Source: JAJFGI01 sp036397065 (lineage in GTDB: Bacteria; Pseudomonadota; Alphaproteobacteria; Kiloniellales; J153). From it: 64,000 nucleotides of DNA. The stretch spans positions 1 through 64,000 of the forward strand of contig DASWJP010000109.1 in NCBI GenBank assembly GCA_036397065.1. Reading direction: 5' to 3'. A model generated the notes under the pieces. It saw only the letters and a list, made by a program, of their open reading frames with translations. It did no database searches and was not told where the DNA came from. The stretch's first letter is position 1, and each line of letters starts with the position of its first letter. The position numbers and the translations under genes were made by a program. Positions 25,783 through 35,106 of this stretch are shown here, piece by piece.

Positions 25783-26535
25783 CTAATCGTCGGAAACGAT
25801 GATCGAGGGCCGGATCAGGATGAGCAACGTGTCGGGTTTGGTTTTATGGGCGCTGCCGGCGAACATGCGGGCAAGGCCTGGAATGTCGTTCAAGCGCGGT
25901 ATCTTGCTCGCCCGTTCCTCCGCCTGGTTCGCATCCAGCCCGCCGATCAGAATGCTCTGCGCATCGGGCAGGATGACCTTGGTTTCGGCGAAGTCCCGAA
26001 ACACCGGCAGATCCCGGATCGGGTCGAAGGCGGGTGTCTTGCCGATCTCGATGATCTGCGCCGGTATTTGCAGGGTGAAGGACCAGGTATCGTTCAGCAC
26101 CACGAGCTTCATTCGCTCGAATATCGCCTCTTGCGCCGGGTCCAAGGCCACGTAGAGACTCCGGTCCACGAACCAGGCCGAGCCGACGCGGGTGGCAGGC
26201 GCCACATCCTCGGCCGTATAGCGGGGATTCGTGGCATCGCCGAGGAACGGGATGAAACTGAGATCCAGCCGGTCCTGATCTTCCTGTTGCAGGCCCTGGC
26301 TGGCATCGGCGAGGCGCGTCGTCGCCCCATCGGTCAAGACTACCCAATCGATTTCCAGGCGCGTCAGATCCGATCGGACGATGGGAATGAACCGCGGATT
26401 GATGAGAATCTGCTTGCCGGCGCCAAGATCGCGTCCCTGCCGTTCCTTCTGGTTTCCCGGCTCTGTGCCGGCCGCGGAGCCGGCCACGCCGATCGCCAGC
26501 CACAGCGCCGTCCCGATGGCTGCAAGCTTTCTCAT
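25783..26535 (-). CDS. Orphan secretin-domain protein
   Basis: The 250-residue protein has a Sec signal peptide (MRKLAAIGTALWLAIGVAGS). Its C-terminal part looks like the end of a type II/III secretion or pilus secretin: ILPDAQSILIGGLDANQ, then KIPRLNDIPGLARMFAG, then LLILIRPSIIV. True secretins have N-terminal N0-N3 domains and are much longer, and none of the usual partner genes are near. The ATG at 26535 has a strong ribosome site (GAGGAG). It is divergent from the arsR-type regulator and precedes the riboswitch on the same strand. Whether it forms an outer-membrane ring is unknown. Confidence 0.75.
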   Translation of the reverse strand: MRKLAAIGTALWLAIGVAGSAAGTEPGNQKERQGRDLGAGKQILINPRFIPIVRSDLTRLEIDWVVLTDGATTRLADASQGLQQEDQDRLDLSFIPFLGDATNPRYTAEDVAPATRVGSAWFVDRSLYVALDPAQEAIFERMKLVVLNDTWSFTLQIPAQIIEIGKTPAFDPIRDLPVFRDFAETKVILPDAQSILIGGLDANQAEERASKIPRLNDIPGLARMFAGSAHKTKPDTLLILIRPSIIVSDD

Positions 26536-26654
26536 CCGCTTCTCCTCAAGAACCGCATCTCGTGCCATTCCACACCAGGGATGGTGACGCATACAAGATG
26601 TTACCACAACCCGCGGGGATGCCCGAAAGTAGGCAGAATCGGGCCATATAATAA

Positions 26655-26692
26655 TCAACATTTTTGTTGACTATCAACCAATCTATTGATAG
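26655..26692. promoter_or_regulatory. Two dyads, probable ArsR-type operators
   Basis: TCAACA-TTTT-TGTTGA (26655-26670) and CTATCAA-N8-TTGATAG (26671-26692) are perfect inverted repeats placed back to back, 10 bp before the regulator start and in the divergent promoter region with the secretin-like gene. Such sites suit an autoregulated winged-helix repressor. Confidence 0.6.
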
Positions 26693-26701
26693 TTTAACGG
26701 C

Positions 26702-27157
26702 ATGATGCACGCGCGAACCATGGCCCTGGCCGATAGAGGCGAAGCGCTGGAAGAGTCCGAGGAAGAACGGCTCGACCGGGTGTTTTTCGCCCTGTCCGAT
26801 CCCATCCGCCGGACCATCCTGAGCCGGTTGGGTGGCACGTCGTTCCTGGTCTCGGAACTGGCGGCGCCGTTCGACATTTCGGTGCAGGCGATCTCCCGGC
26901 ACATCCAGGTCTTGGTCAGGGCCGGGCTGGTCACGCAGGAGCGGACCGGCCGGATCAGCCGGTGCCGGCTGGAGGTCGGGCCGATCTATGCGGCGGCGGT
27001 CTGGATCAACCAGTACAGCGAATACTGGCAGGCGCAGTTCGATGCCTTGGCCCATTGGCTGGAGAAGATCGACGCCCGGAAGCCGCGCCGCTCCGCCAGC
27101 AAACGCACATCGAAGCGCGCGCGAGGATCAGTCAGCAAGTCAGGAGGAAAATCATGA
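26702..27157 (+). CDS. ArsR-family winged-helix regulator
   Basis: The 151-residue protein has an ArsR/SmtB-like DNA-binding domain at about residues 22-95: VFFALSDPIRRTILSRL, then VSELAAPFDISVQAISRHIQVLVRAGLV as two helical parts, and a wing. The metal-binding CVC motif of ArsR sensors is absent; the only Cys is in the wing. The C-terminus is a Lys/Arg/Ser-rich tail that may contact DNA. This pattern matches ArsR proteins paired with SRPBCC or DUF899 partners. Its stop overlaps the DUF899 gene by four bases (ATGA). Confidence 0.88.
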   Translation: MMHARTMALADRGEALEESEEERLDRVFFALSDPIRRTILSRLGGTSFLVSELAAPFDISVQAISRHIQVLVRAGLVTQERTGRISRCRLEVGPIYAAAVWINQYSEYWQAQFDALAHWLEKIDARKPRRSASKRTSKRARGSVSKSGGKS

Positions 27158-27756
27158 ACTACGCTAAAGGCGTGGCGGCATTGGCCGACCACCGCAGCCA
27201 GATCGCCACGATCCGCGCGCAGATGCGCAAGGTGCAGGCGGAAATGCAGCCGCAAGAGGTCGAGGACTATGTATTCCAGACCCCGGCCGGCGAGGTTCGC
27301 TTGTCCGAGCTGTTCGGCGGCAAGGACGATCTTTTCATTGTCCACAACATGGGCACATCCTGTGCCTACTGCACCCTGTGGGCGGATGGCTATAGCGGCA
27401 TCTACAAACACTTGGCCGACCGGGCCGCTTTCGTGGTCAGCAGCCCGGATGCGCCGAAGGTGCAAAGCGCCTTTGCCGCCAAGCGCGGCTGGACCTTCCC
27501 CATGGTCAGCCACAAGGGAACGACCTTCGCCGCCGACATGGGATACATCGGCGTCAAGGGCGGCTTCATGCCCGGCCTTTCCGTGTTCCAGAAGCGAGGC
27601 GGCCACGTGGTGCGCGTTTCCGACACGCAGTTGGGCCCGGGCGACGACTTCTGCGCCCTGTGGCACATCTTCGACATGCTGCCCGCCGGACCGGATGGGT
27701 GGCAGCCAAAGTTCGACTATCCGCAACATAAGGCGGGCATCGCCAAGACCGGTTGA
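27154..27756 (+). CDS. DUF899-family thioredoxin-like protein
   Basis: The 200-residue protein has a predicted thioredoxin-like fold, with an SCAYCTLWADGY motif near residue 66 in which two cysteines are separated by two residues. DUF899 proteins are often encoded with ArsR-type regulators, as here, but their substrate is not established. A strong ribosome site (AGGAGG) precedes the ATG, which overlaps the regulator stop. No signal peptide is visible, so it should act in the cytoplasm. A role in redox or stress response is inference. Confidence 0.85.
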   Translation: MNYAKGVAALADHRSQIATIRAQMRKVQAEMQPQEVEDYVFQTPAGEVRLSELFGGKDDLFIVHNMGTSCAYCTLWADGYSGIYKHLADRAAFVVSSPDAPKVQSAFAAKRGWTFPMVSHKGTTFAADMGYIGVKGGFMPGLSVFQKRGGHVVRVSDTQLGPGDDFCALWHIFDMLPAGPDGWQPKFDYPQHKAGIAKTG

Positions 27757-27911
27757 TGCACCGGTGAATGGCGCCGCACGCACGGTTTCGGCGAAAGCTG
27801 AATACTGAGACTCGGATTGACTCGAACCGGGGTCGCGTCCCAATGTCTCGGCCCGAGCCAGGCCGTGACTGGCCTGTTCAATCCGCTTCGCCAAGAAAGC
27901 AGTTCTGACGC

Positions 27912-29636
27912 ATGTGCGGTATCGCCGGAGTCTACGCGGTCGACGAGGCGATTCCGACGCGCCCGATGGTGGAGCGCATGGCGGCCGCCATCGCCAGCCG
28001 CGGGCCGGATGGCACCAAAATTTATCAGCAAGGGCGTATAGCGCTCGGCCATAACCGGCTGGCCATCATCGATCTGGTCACCGGCGACCAGCCGCTGCAC
28101 GGCGCCGACGGCACCACGCTGATCGCCAATGGCGAAATCTACAACTACATCGAGCTGAAGCAGGAACCGGAGTATAGCGGTTATCCTTATCGAACCGCGT
28201 CCGATTGCGAGGTCGTGCTGCCGGTCTATGCGCGCCATGGCCGCGATTTCGCACGCACGCTGCGCGGCATGTATGCGGTGTGCCTCTTCGATCCACGAAG
28301 CGGCGACATGACCCTTGCCCGCGATCCGTTCGGCATGAAGCCGCTGTACTACCGTGAAACCGCGCAAGGCTTTCTGTTCGCCAGCGAGATTAAGGGATTG
28401 CTGGCCGATGGCGGCCCTGTGCCGAAAATTGACCGCGCGCAGGTGAATTCCTTCATGGACAATCATTTCACCCTGGGACGGCGCACGGTGTTCGAAGGGG
28501 TATACCGATTGCTGCCCGGCGAAACTTTGCTCGTCCGCGATGGCCGCATCGTCGAGCGCACCAGCCTGCCCACGGTGCCACACGCAGCGCCGCGGCCGAT
28601 CTCGCAAAACGCGGCGCTGGATCAACTGGATGCGGTGCTGCGCGACAGCGTGGCCGTCCATTGCCGATCGGATGTGCCGGTCGGGCTGTTCTTTTCCGGC
28701 GGTGTCGATTCCAGCGCCATTCTGTCCATCCTGGCCCGGCAGTCCCGCGAACGGCTGACAACTTTCAGTGTCGGCTTTCCCGGCGCCGGTGTGCACGACG
28801 AGCGGAACCTGGCCCGCACACTGGCCCGGTCCGTGGGCACCAATCACGTGGAGGTGTCCTATACGGTCGACGACTTCTGGGCCACTCTGCCCCGGATCGC
28901 CCGCTATTTCGACGATCCGCTGATCGATCCGGCGATCCTGCCCACATGGAAACTGGCGCGTGTTGCCGCGCAGGATCTGAAAGTGGTTCTCAGCGGCGAA
29001 GGCGGCGACGAGGTTTTCGCCGGATACGGCCGCTATCGCCGGGCCTGGCTGCGCCGCCTGAAGCGGCTGATGAAGTGGGGCGCGGACGGAAACAAAGCGC
29101 CATCCGGTGCGGTTCACGACCCCCAACACACCAGCCTGCAACGCCTGCAGGCCCAGGATATGGTCGACTGGCTGCCGCACGGGCTTCTCGGCAAGCTCGA
29201 CAAATGCCTGATGGCGCATGGCCTGGAAGGGCGCACCCCATTCCTGGACACCCAGGTCGTCGACTTCGGATTCAGGCTGCCGGATACGCTGAAGATCCAG
29301 GGTCGGGATGGAAAATGGCTGCTGAAGACCTGGCTGCAAACCCACATGCCGGAAGCCCGTCCGTTCGCGCGCAAGCGTGGCTTCACCGTTCCTGTGGGCG
29401 AATGGCTGGCGTCGCAATCCAATGTCTTGCCGGACCTGATGGTCAAACAGCCGGGCATTCGCGAATATTTCCCCATCGACGCGGTGCGCGCGGTCTTCAC
29501 GAACCCCACGGGCAAGCGGGGATTCCTGGCGTGGTCGTACCTGTTCTTCGCCCTATGGCACCAAACCTACGGGCTCGGCCGCCCGAGCAGCGATGGGAAC
29601 GTGTTCGAGGTGCTGGCCGACGCGGCGCGGGGGTAA
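27912..29636 (+). CDS. asnB: Asparagine synthase (glutamine-hydrolysing)
   Basis: The 574-residue enzyme makes asparagine from aspartate, glutamine and ATP. The N-terminal Ntn amidotransferase begins MCGIAGVYAV with nucleophile Cys2 and contains ASRGPDG, NRLAIIDL and NGEIYNY. The synthetase domain has the PP-loop LFFSGGVDSSAIL near residue 258, then VLSGEGGDEVFAGYGRY and GRTPFLD. The start at 27912 is fixed by the Cys2 rule. It lies 155 bp after the DUF899 gene with no shared operon signs, and 146 bp before ppc on the same strand. Confidence 0.93.
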   Translation: MCGIAGVYAVDEAIPTRPMVERMAAAIASRGPDGTKIYQQGRIALGHNRLAIIDLVTGDQPLHGADGTTLIANGEIYNYIELKQEPEYSGYPYRTASDCEVVLPVYARHGRDFARTLRGMYAVCLFDPRSGDMTLARDPFGMKPLYYRETAQGFLFASEIKGLLADGGPVPKIDRAQVNSFMDNHFTLGRRTVFEGVYRLLPGETLLVRDGRIVERTSLPTVPHAAPRPISQNAALDQLDAVLRDSVAVHCRSDVPVGLFFSGGVDSSAILSILARQSRERLTTFSVGFPGAGVHDERNLARTLARSVGTNHVEVSYTVDDFWATLPRIARYFDDPLIDPAILPTWKLARVAAQDLKVVLSGEGGDEVFAGYGRYRRAWLRRLKRLMKWGADGNKAPSGAVHDPQHTSLQRLQAQDMVDWLPHGLLGKLDKCLMAHGLEGRTPFLDTQVVDFGFRLPDTLKIQGRDGKWLLKTWLQTHMPEARPFARKRGFTVPVGEWLASQSNVLPDLMVKQPGIREYFPIDAVRAVFTNPTGKRGFLAWSYLFFALWHQTYGLGRPSSDGNVFEVLADAARG

Positions 29637-29782
29637 GGCGAGACTTCAGGCACCGCCTGAACCCCGGGCTGCGGGGGTCTCTTTGAAAATGTTGTTGGAC
29701 TCTCAGAAAGATGGCCGGATAGTGCTACGCCATCCATGGATGGAGCTCACTGCGAACCGGAACGAGCCGAGGATAAAAACGA

Positions 29783-32566
29783 ATGGCCACCGCCCATCAA
29801 TCCGCGCCAGCTGCAGACGGGGAAAGCGGCGATAAGGATCATCCGCTGTGGGAAGATATCCGCCTGCTTGGCCGGCTGCTGGGAGACACGGTGCGCCGCC
29901 AGGAGGGCGATGCGATTTTCGATATCGTCGAGAATATCCGCAAGACCTCGATCAAGTTTCATCGCGACGATGACGAGCTGGCCCGGCGCGAACTTGAGAC
30001 CATCCTCAATACGCTCACGCCCGAGCAGACCGTGCAGATCCTTCGGGCGTTCAGCTATTTCTCGCACCTGGCCAATCTGGCCGAGGATCAGCACCACATT
30101 CGCCGCACCCGCGCCCACGATATCGCCGGCTCGCCGCCCCGAGCCGGCACCATGGCCCATGCCATCACACGCGCCATCGACGCCGGCCTGACCGCCGCGG
30201 ACCTGCAGGCGTTTTTCGGCGAGGCCCTGGTCAGCCCGGTGCTGACCGCGCACCCGACGGAGGTCAGACGCAAGAGCACCATGCGCTGGGAGATGATCGT
30301 ATCCGACCTGCTGGCCAAGCAGGAGCATGGCCTGTGGACGCCCGAGGAGTTGAAGTCGTTCGACGAGGAGCTGCGCCGCGCGGTGCTCACCCTGTGGCAG
30401 ACCAATCTGCTGCGCCAGACGAAGCTGACGGTGGCCGATGAAGTGGCCAACGGCCTATCGTACTATGACTACACCTTCCTGCGGGTCTTGCCGCGATTTT
30501 ACGCGTCCTTGGAAGATCGCCTGGCAGGCTACGCCCCGGACCCTCAACCGGTGCCTATCGCCTCGTTCCTGCGCCCCGGCAGCTGGATCGGCGGCGATCG
30601 GGACGGCAACCCGTATGTGACCGCGGCGGTGATGGAACAGACCGTGCGCATGCAAAGCACCCGTGCCCTGCGTTTCTATCTGGACGAGTTGCACGAATTG
30701 GGCGGCGAGCTGTCCCTAACCACGCGCATCGTCAATGCCTCAGAAGCGCTGATGCAATTGGCCGCCAAGTCGCCGGACCGCTCTCCGCACCGCATCGGCG
30801 AGCCGTACCGGCTGGCCATATCGGGAGTCTATGCCCGCCTGTCCGCCACCATGCGCGACATCGACGCGGCATCCGCGCCACGCAATCCGGTGGGCGACGC
30901 GCCCGCCTATGGCTCGGCGCAGGAATTTCGCGCCGATCTGGACATCATGCGCGACTCGCTGGTGGAGAACGGCTCCGCCGATCTGGCCCGGGGCCGGTTG
31001 CGCCATCTGCGGCGCGCCGTCGATTGTTTCGGCTTTCACTTGGCCAGCCTGGATATCCGGCAGAACTCGGATGTCCATGAACGGACCATCGCCGAGCTGC
31101 TGGAGGCCGTGCAGCCGGGCACTGGCTATCTCAACCTGTCCGAGGACGCGCGGATCGCGCTGTTGGCCAACGAGCTGGCCGGCGCCCGGCCCCTGGTGCG
31201 CCCGTTCTGGACCTACTCGGACGAAACCCAAGGCGAGCTCGCGGTGTTTCGCGCCGCCGCGCGGGCCCAGGCGGTCTATGGGGCACGGGCGATTACCACG
31301 TCGATCGTATCGAACACCAAATCGGCATCCGATCTCTTGGAGCTGGCGGTTCTGCTCAAGGAGGTCGGCATCGTCACGCCAGAGGGAAACAGCACCATGC
31401 ACATGGTGCCCCTGTTCGAGACCATCGCCGATTTGCGCAACGGCCCGGCGATCATCGACCGGTTGCTGGGAGTTCCCGAATACCGCCGGCTGGTCGACAG
31501 CAACGGCAGCATCCAAGAGGTGATGCTGGGCTATTCGGACAGCAACAAGGACGGCGGGTTCGTGACCTCCGGCTGGGAGCTGTACAAGGCCGAGATCGGA
31601 TTGATCCAGGTGTTGCAGCGCCACGGGGTCAAGCTGCGCCTGTTCCATGGCCGCGGCGGCAGTGTCGGCCGCGGCGGCGGGCCGAGCTACGATGCCATCC
31701 TGGCCCAGCCCAGGGGCGCCGTCCGCGGGCAGATCCGGGTGACCGAGCAGGGCGAGGTAATTTCGAGCAAGTATTCGAATCCGGATGTAGGCCGGCGGAA
31801 TCTGGAAATCCTCGCCGCCGCGACCTTGCAGGCAACTCTGCCGCACCCGGAGGAACAGGCGCCACGCACCGAATATCACGAGCTCATGGACAGCCTCTCA
31901 GCCGAAGCCTTCAAGGCCTATCGCAGCCTGGTCTATGAGACCGAAGGGTTCGAGGATTATTTCTGGTCGTCCACGGTCATCAACGAGATCGCCACGCTGA
32001 ACATTGGCTCGCGCCCCGCCTCCCGCAAAAAGAACCGGCGCATCGAGGATCTGCGCGCCATACCGTGGGTGTTCAGTTGGGCACAATGCCGCCTCATGCT
32101 GCCCGGCTGGTACGGGTTCGGCACGGCGGTGAAGGCTTGGCTGGCGGCCCATCCGGACCAAGGGCTCGCGCTACTACAGGAGATGCACCGCGAGTGGCCG
32201 TTCTTCCGCACCCAGCTTTCCAACATGGACATGGTGCTGGCCAAGAGCAGCATCGCCATCGCCTCGCGCTATGCCGATCTGGTGCCGGACCTGAAACTGC
32301 GCAGCGAAATTTTCGCCCGCATCCGCGACGAACGGGATCGATCCATCGAGGCGCTGTTGGCGGTCACCGGCGCGAAGAAGCTGTTGGAATCGAATCCCCT
32401 GCTCGACCGGTCGATCCGCAACCGGTTTCCCTATCTAGACCCGCTGAACCACTTGCAGGTGAACTTGCTGCGCCTGTACCGGGCGCATCAAAACGCCCCG
32501 AAAATCCTGACCGGAATCCAATTGACGATAAACGGCATCTCGGCGGGTTTGAGAAACAGCGGCTAG
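29783..32566 (+). CDS. ppc: Phosphoenolpyruvate carboxylase
   Basis: The 927-residue enzyme makes oxaloacetate from PEP and bicarbonate, refilling the citric acid cycle. Diagnostic motifs are VLTAHPTEVRRKSTM near residue 153 (catalytic His), GSWIGGDRDGNPYVT, VMLGYSDSNKDGGF, FHGRGGSVGRGGGPSYDAI near residue 620, and the C-terminal QLTINGISAGLRNSG, which ends in a single Gly where the canonical end is NTG. The position after asnB could reflect a shared link through aspartate, but the genes are separately spaced. Confidence 0.96.
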   Translation: MATAHQSAPAADGESGDKDHPLWEDIRLLGRLLGDTVRRQEGDAIFDIVENIRKTSIKFHRDDDELARRELETILNTLTPEQTVQILRAFSYFSHLANLAEDQHHIRRTRAHDIAGSPPRAGTMAHAITRAIDAGLTAADLQAFFGEALVSPVLTAHPTEVRRKSTMRWEMIVSDLLAKQEHGLWTPEELKSFDEELRRAVLTLWQTNLLRQTKLTVADEVANGLSYYDYTFLRVLPRFYASLEDRLAGYAPDPQPVPIASFLRPGSWIGGDRDGNPYVTAAVMEQTVRMQSTRALRFYLDELHELGGELSLTTRIVNASEALMQLAAKSPDRSPHRIGEPYRLAISGVYARLSATMRDIDAASAPRNPVGDAPAYGSAQEFRADLDIMRDSLVENGSADLARGRLRHLRRAVDCFGFHLASLDIRQNSDVHERTIAELLEAVQPGTGYLNLSEDARIALLANELAGARPLVRPFWTYSDETQGELAVFRAAARAQAVYGARAITTSIVSNTKSASDLLELAVLLKEVGIVTPEGNSTMHMVPLFETIADLRNGPAIIDRLLGVPEYRRLVDSNGSIQEVMLGYSDSNKDGGFVTSGWELYKAEIGLIQVLQRHGVKLRLFHGRGGSVGRGGGPSYDAILAQPRGAVRGQIRVTEQGEVISSKYSNPDVGRRNLEILAAATLQATLPHPEEQAPRTEYHELMDSLSAEAFKAYRSLVYETEGFEDYFWSSTVINEIATLNIGSRPASRKKNRRIEDLRAIPWVFSWAQCRLMLPGWYGFGTAVKAWLAAHPDQGLALLQEMHREWPFFRTQLSNMDMVLAKSSIAIASRYADLVPDLKLRSEIFARIRDERDRSIEALLAVTGAKKLLESNPLLDRSIRNRFPYLDPLNHLQVNLLRLYRAHQNAPKILTGIQLTINGISAGLRNSG

Positions 32567-32627
32567 TAAGGGCGGCCGCCGGCCTTCGGCTCTCAATCGT
32601 CAACGCACTCGCAAATATCACCGAAAT

Positions 32628-32691
32628 GTGCGATAAATCATCAAAAGTGCGATAAATCAACAAACATCTTATATTGTTGCACACCGCAACA
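32628..32691 (+). promoter_or_regulatory. Direct repeats and dyad upstream of molybdoenzyme gene
   Basis: GTGCGATAAATCA occurs twice (32628-32640 and 32647-32659), with starts 19 bp apart. It is followed by the inverted repeat TGTTGC-ACACC-GCAACA (32675-32691). This AT-rich stretch lies 90-150 bp before the molybdopterin oxidoreductase and contrasts with the surrounding GC-rich DNA. It looks like a regulator binding region, but I recognise no known consensus. Confidence 0.5.
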
Positions 32692-32778
32692 CATTCAACA
32701 CATTCCCTCGTTGCTGGCACGACGGGGCCGCCATAAATTCTCCTCGGCTGTAAACGTCACCCGAGGAAAGGCTTGGCT

Positions 32779-34968
32779 ATGGATCAAGGTCTGCTGGCGT
32801 GCGATGTGGCGTCGTCTGCTGCGCACCACGAAGTGATCGCCAGCATGTGCGGTGTCTGTCCCGCCGGGTGCGGCGTGAACGTCCACCTGTTGGACGGAAA
32901 GATCGATCGCCTCGTCCCGTTGAAAGGGCACCCGCTGGGCATGGTGTGCCCGCGCGGGTCACGAGCCCCGGAGATCGTCTATTCCGACGATCGACTCCTC
33001 TATCCGCAGCGGCGCGTCGGCGATCGCGGCAGGGGCACGTTCGAGCGCATCACCTGGGACGAGGCTTATGAGATCTGGACGAGTGCCCTCCAGAGAATCG
33101 CTAAGGAGCATGGACCGGAAGCGGCCTGCACCTATTCCGGCCGCGGCAATTTCGAATTCGGCCTGAACGAAGCTTTCGCGCCCACCGACACATCGGAGTC
33201 GTCGGCCAACGCGGTTCTTTTCCCGTTCGGCTCTCCCAACGCCACCGGCGTCGGATCGCTGTGCTATGCAGCGCACGGAATGATCGCGCCAACAGCCTGC
33301 TTCGGTAGCCATCTGCGCTCTCTCTACGAGGATATCGATAACGCGGATCTGATTCTCGTGTGGGGCGCCAACCCGGCGACGGATTCGCCGCCGATAAACC
33401 TGCGGCGGATTAAACGGGCGCAAAAGCGCGGCGCGCGCGTCATCGTCATCGATCATCGCCGGAGCGAAATGGTCCGCGCCACCCAGGGGGAATGGATAGG
33501 TGTGCGGCCGGGGACCGACGGTGCCTTGGCGCTCGGCGCCCTTCATGTCCTGCTTGAGGAGAGTCTCTACGACCGCGACTTCGTCGAACACTGGACTCAC
33601 GGGTTCGCGGAATTGCGCGACTATCTGCGCGGGTTCTCGCCGGAACGCGTGGAGCAGATTACCAGGGTCCCCGCCGCGACCATCCGCGACCTTGCCCGCG
33701 CGATCGCCGGTGCGCGCGGCTGTGCCTTCGTGATGTACACGGGATTGGAGTATTCGAACAGCGGCGTCCAGGCCATTCGGGCCGCGTGGATCTTGCAAGC
33801 CCTGGCCGGCCATCTGGATGTTCCCGGGGGAAAGCTATTCCGGACCGGCGAGCGGATGCAACTGCATCGAAATCTGACCAGCCCGCCGGAGAATGCGCGC
33901 AGACCAATCGGCGCCGAGGAGTATCCGGCCTACCACGAAACGCGCCGGGAGGCGCACGCCGCGCTCCTGCCCCGCGCGATTCTCGAAGGCCGCCCCTATG
34001 CCGTTCGCGCGCTGACCATCAGCGGCGCCTCGGTGATCACGGCCTGGCCGAACCCCGATCTATGGCGCCGGGCCTTGGCGGCGTTGGATTTCCTTATCAT
34101 CGTCAACCGATTTCCGACGGCGGATGCGCAATTCGCCGATCTGCTGCTGCCAGCCGCGACATTGTTCGAGACCGAGTCGTACATGGTCTATGATGGGTAC
34201 ATTCAGCTCCGATCACGGGTGATAGAGCCCCTCGGCGAAGCCCGCAGCGACTATGTGATATTCGCGGAATTGGCGCGCCGGCTCGGTTACGAGAGCCTTT
34301 GGCCGATGACCGAGGAAGGCATGATCGAACATGCGCTCGGCGACAGCGGCATCACCCTCGAGATGCTCCGCGCGCATCCGGAAGGAATCCCGGTCGCGAA
34401 GCCGGAGATGCACTATCGAAAGTACCGGACCGGCAAACTGCGCGCGGACGGCAAACCGGGCTTTGAAACGCCGACCGGAAGGTTCGAGATTACGTCCGAA
34501 TGGCTGCGCGGACACGGTTATGACGCCCTGCCCGTCTACACCGAACCGAAGGAAGGACCGCTTGCAACGCCCGATATCGCGGCGCGCTATCCCCTCGTCT
34601 TCAACTCGGGCGCACGCACCCAGTCCGCCTTTCGCTCCCAGCACACCAATATTCCGTCTCTCCTCGCTCTCCAGCCCAGGCCTTTGGTCAGCATCCACAC
34701 AGACGATGCTAAGGCACGAAACATCGAAGACGGCGACGAAGTCTTGGTCGAATCACCGCGTGGACGCGTGCGATTCTGGGCCCATGTCACCGAAAACATC
34801 CTGCCGGGTGTCGTCGAGGTCAACATGGGCGGCGGCGGGCCGATTGGCGCCGAGGCTTGGCGGCAAGCGAATGTCAACGAGCTGACCGATCTGCACAACT
34901 GTGATCCCATCTCGGGGTTTCCGGTCTACAAGGCCCTTTTGTGTGATGTCGTGAAAGCGGTGGCCTAG
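32779..34968 (+). CDS. Molybdopterin oxidoreductase, single-subunit type, substrate unknown
   Basis: The 729-residue protein of the DMSO-reductase superfamily has an N-terminal 4Fe-4S motif (Cys24, Cys27, Cys31, Cys57 in MCGVCPAGCG and MVCPRG). A Cys in GSLCYAAHG (Cys162) lies where the molybdenum ligand is expected. Cofactor-contact motifs include WGANPATDSPP, GVRPGTDGALALG and the C-terminal MGGGGPIGAEAWRQANVNEL. No Tat signal is seen, so it is probably cytoplasmic. There is no adjacent iron-sulphur, membrane or chaperone gene. Start ATG 32779 is preceded by GAGGAAAG. It resembles the thiosulfate/formate/nitrate-reductase-like group, but the substrate cannot be read from the sequence. Confidence 0.85.
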   Translation: MDQGLLACDVASSAAHHEVIASMCGVCPAGCGVNVHLLDGKIDRLVPLKGHPLGMVCPRGSRAPEIVYSDDRLLYPQRRVGDRGRGTFERITWDEAYEIWTSALQRIAKEHGPEAACTYSGRGNFEFGLNEAFAPTDTSESSANAVLFPFGSPNATGVGSLCYAAHGMIAPTACFGSHLRSLYEDIDNADLILVWGANPATDSPPINLRRIKRAQKRGARVIVIDHRRSEMVRATQGEWIGVRPGTDGALALGALHVLLEESLYDRDFVEHWTHGFAELRDYLRGFSPERVEQITRVPAATIRDLARAIAGARGCAFVMYTGLEYSNSGVQAIRAAWILQALAGHLDVPGGKLFRTGERMQLHRNLTSPPENARRPIGAEEYPAYHETRREAHAALLPRAILEGRPYAVRALTISGASVITAWPNPDLWRRALAALDFLIIVNRFPTADAQFADLLLPAATLFETESYMVYDGYIQLRSRVIEPLGEARSDYVIFAELARRLGYESLWPMTEEGMIEHALGDSGITLEMLRAHPEGIPVAKPEMHYRKYRTGKLRADGKPGFETPTGRFEITSEWLRGHGYDALPVYTEPKEGPLATPDIAARYPLVFNSGARTQSAFRSQHTNIPSLLALQPRPLVSIHTDDAKARNIEDGDEVLVESPRGRVRFWAHVTENILPGVVEVNMGGGGPIGAEAWRQANVNELTDLHNCDPISGFPVYKALLCDVVKAVA

Positions 34969-35106
34969 CCCCGGCAAGACACATGCCTACGGAACAGCCC
35001 GGCCATAACGATAGCCGGATGCGTGGCTTGCGTGCCCCCTAACTCTCATTGTCGTTGAAGAGTGTGTCTTTGCGGGAGAGATGCTGGCGGCATTCCGGCT
35101 ATCAGA

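Noticed and set aside
29647..29678. Intrinsic terminator after asnB
   Set aside because: Two small hairpins (CAGGC/GCCTG and ACCCC/GGGGT) are present, but the following sequence TCTCTTTGAAA has only a poor T tract.
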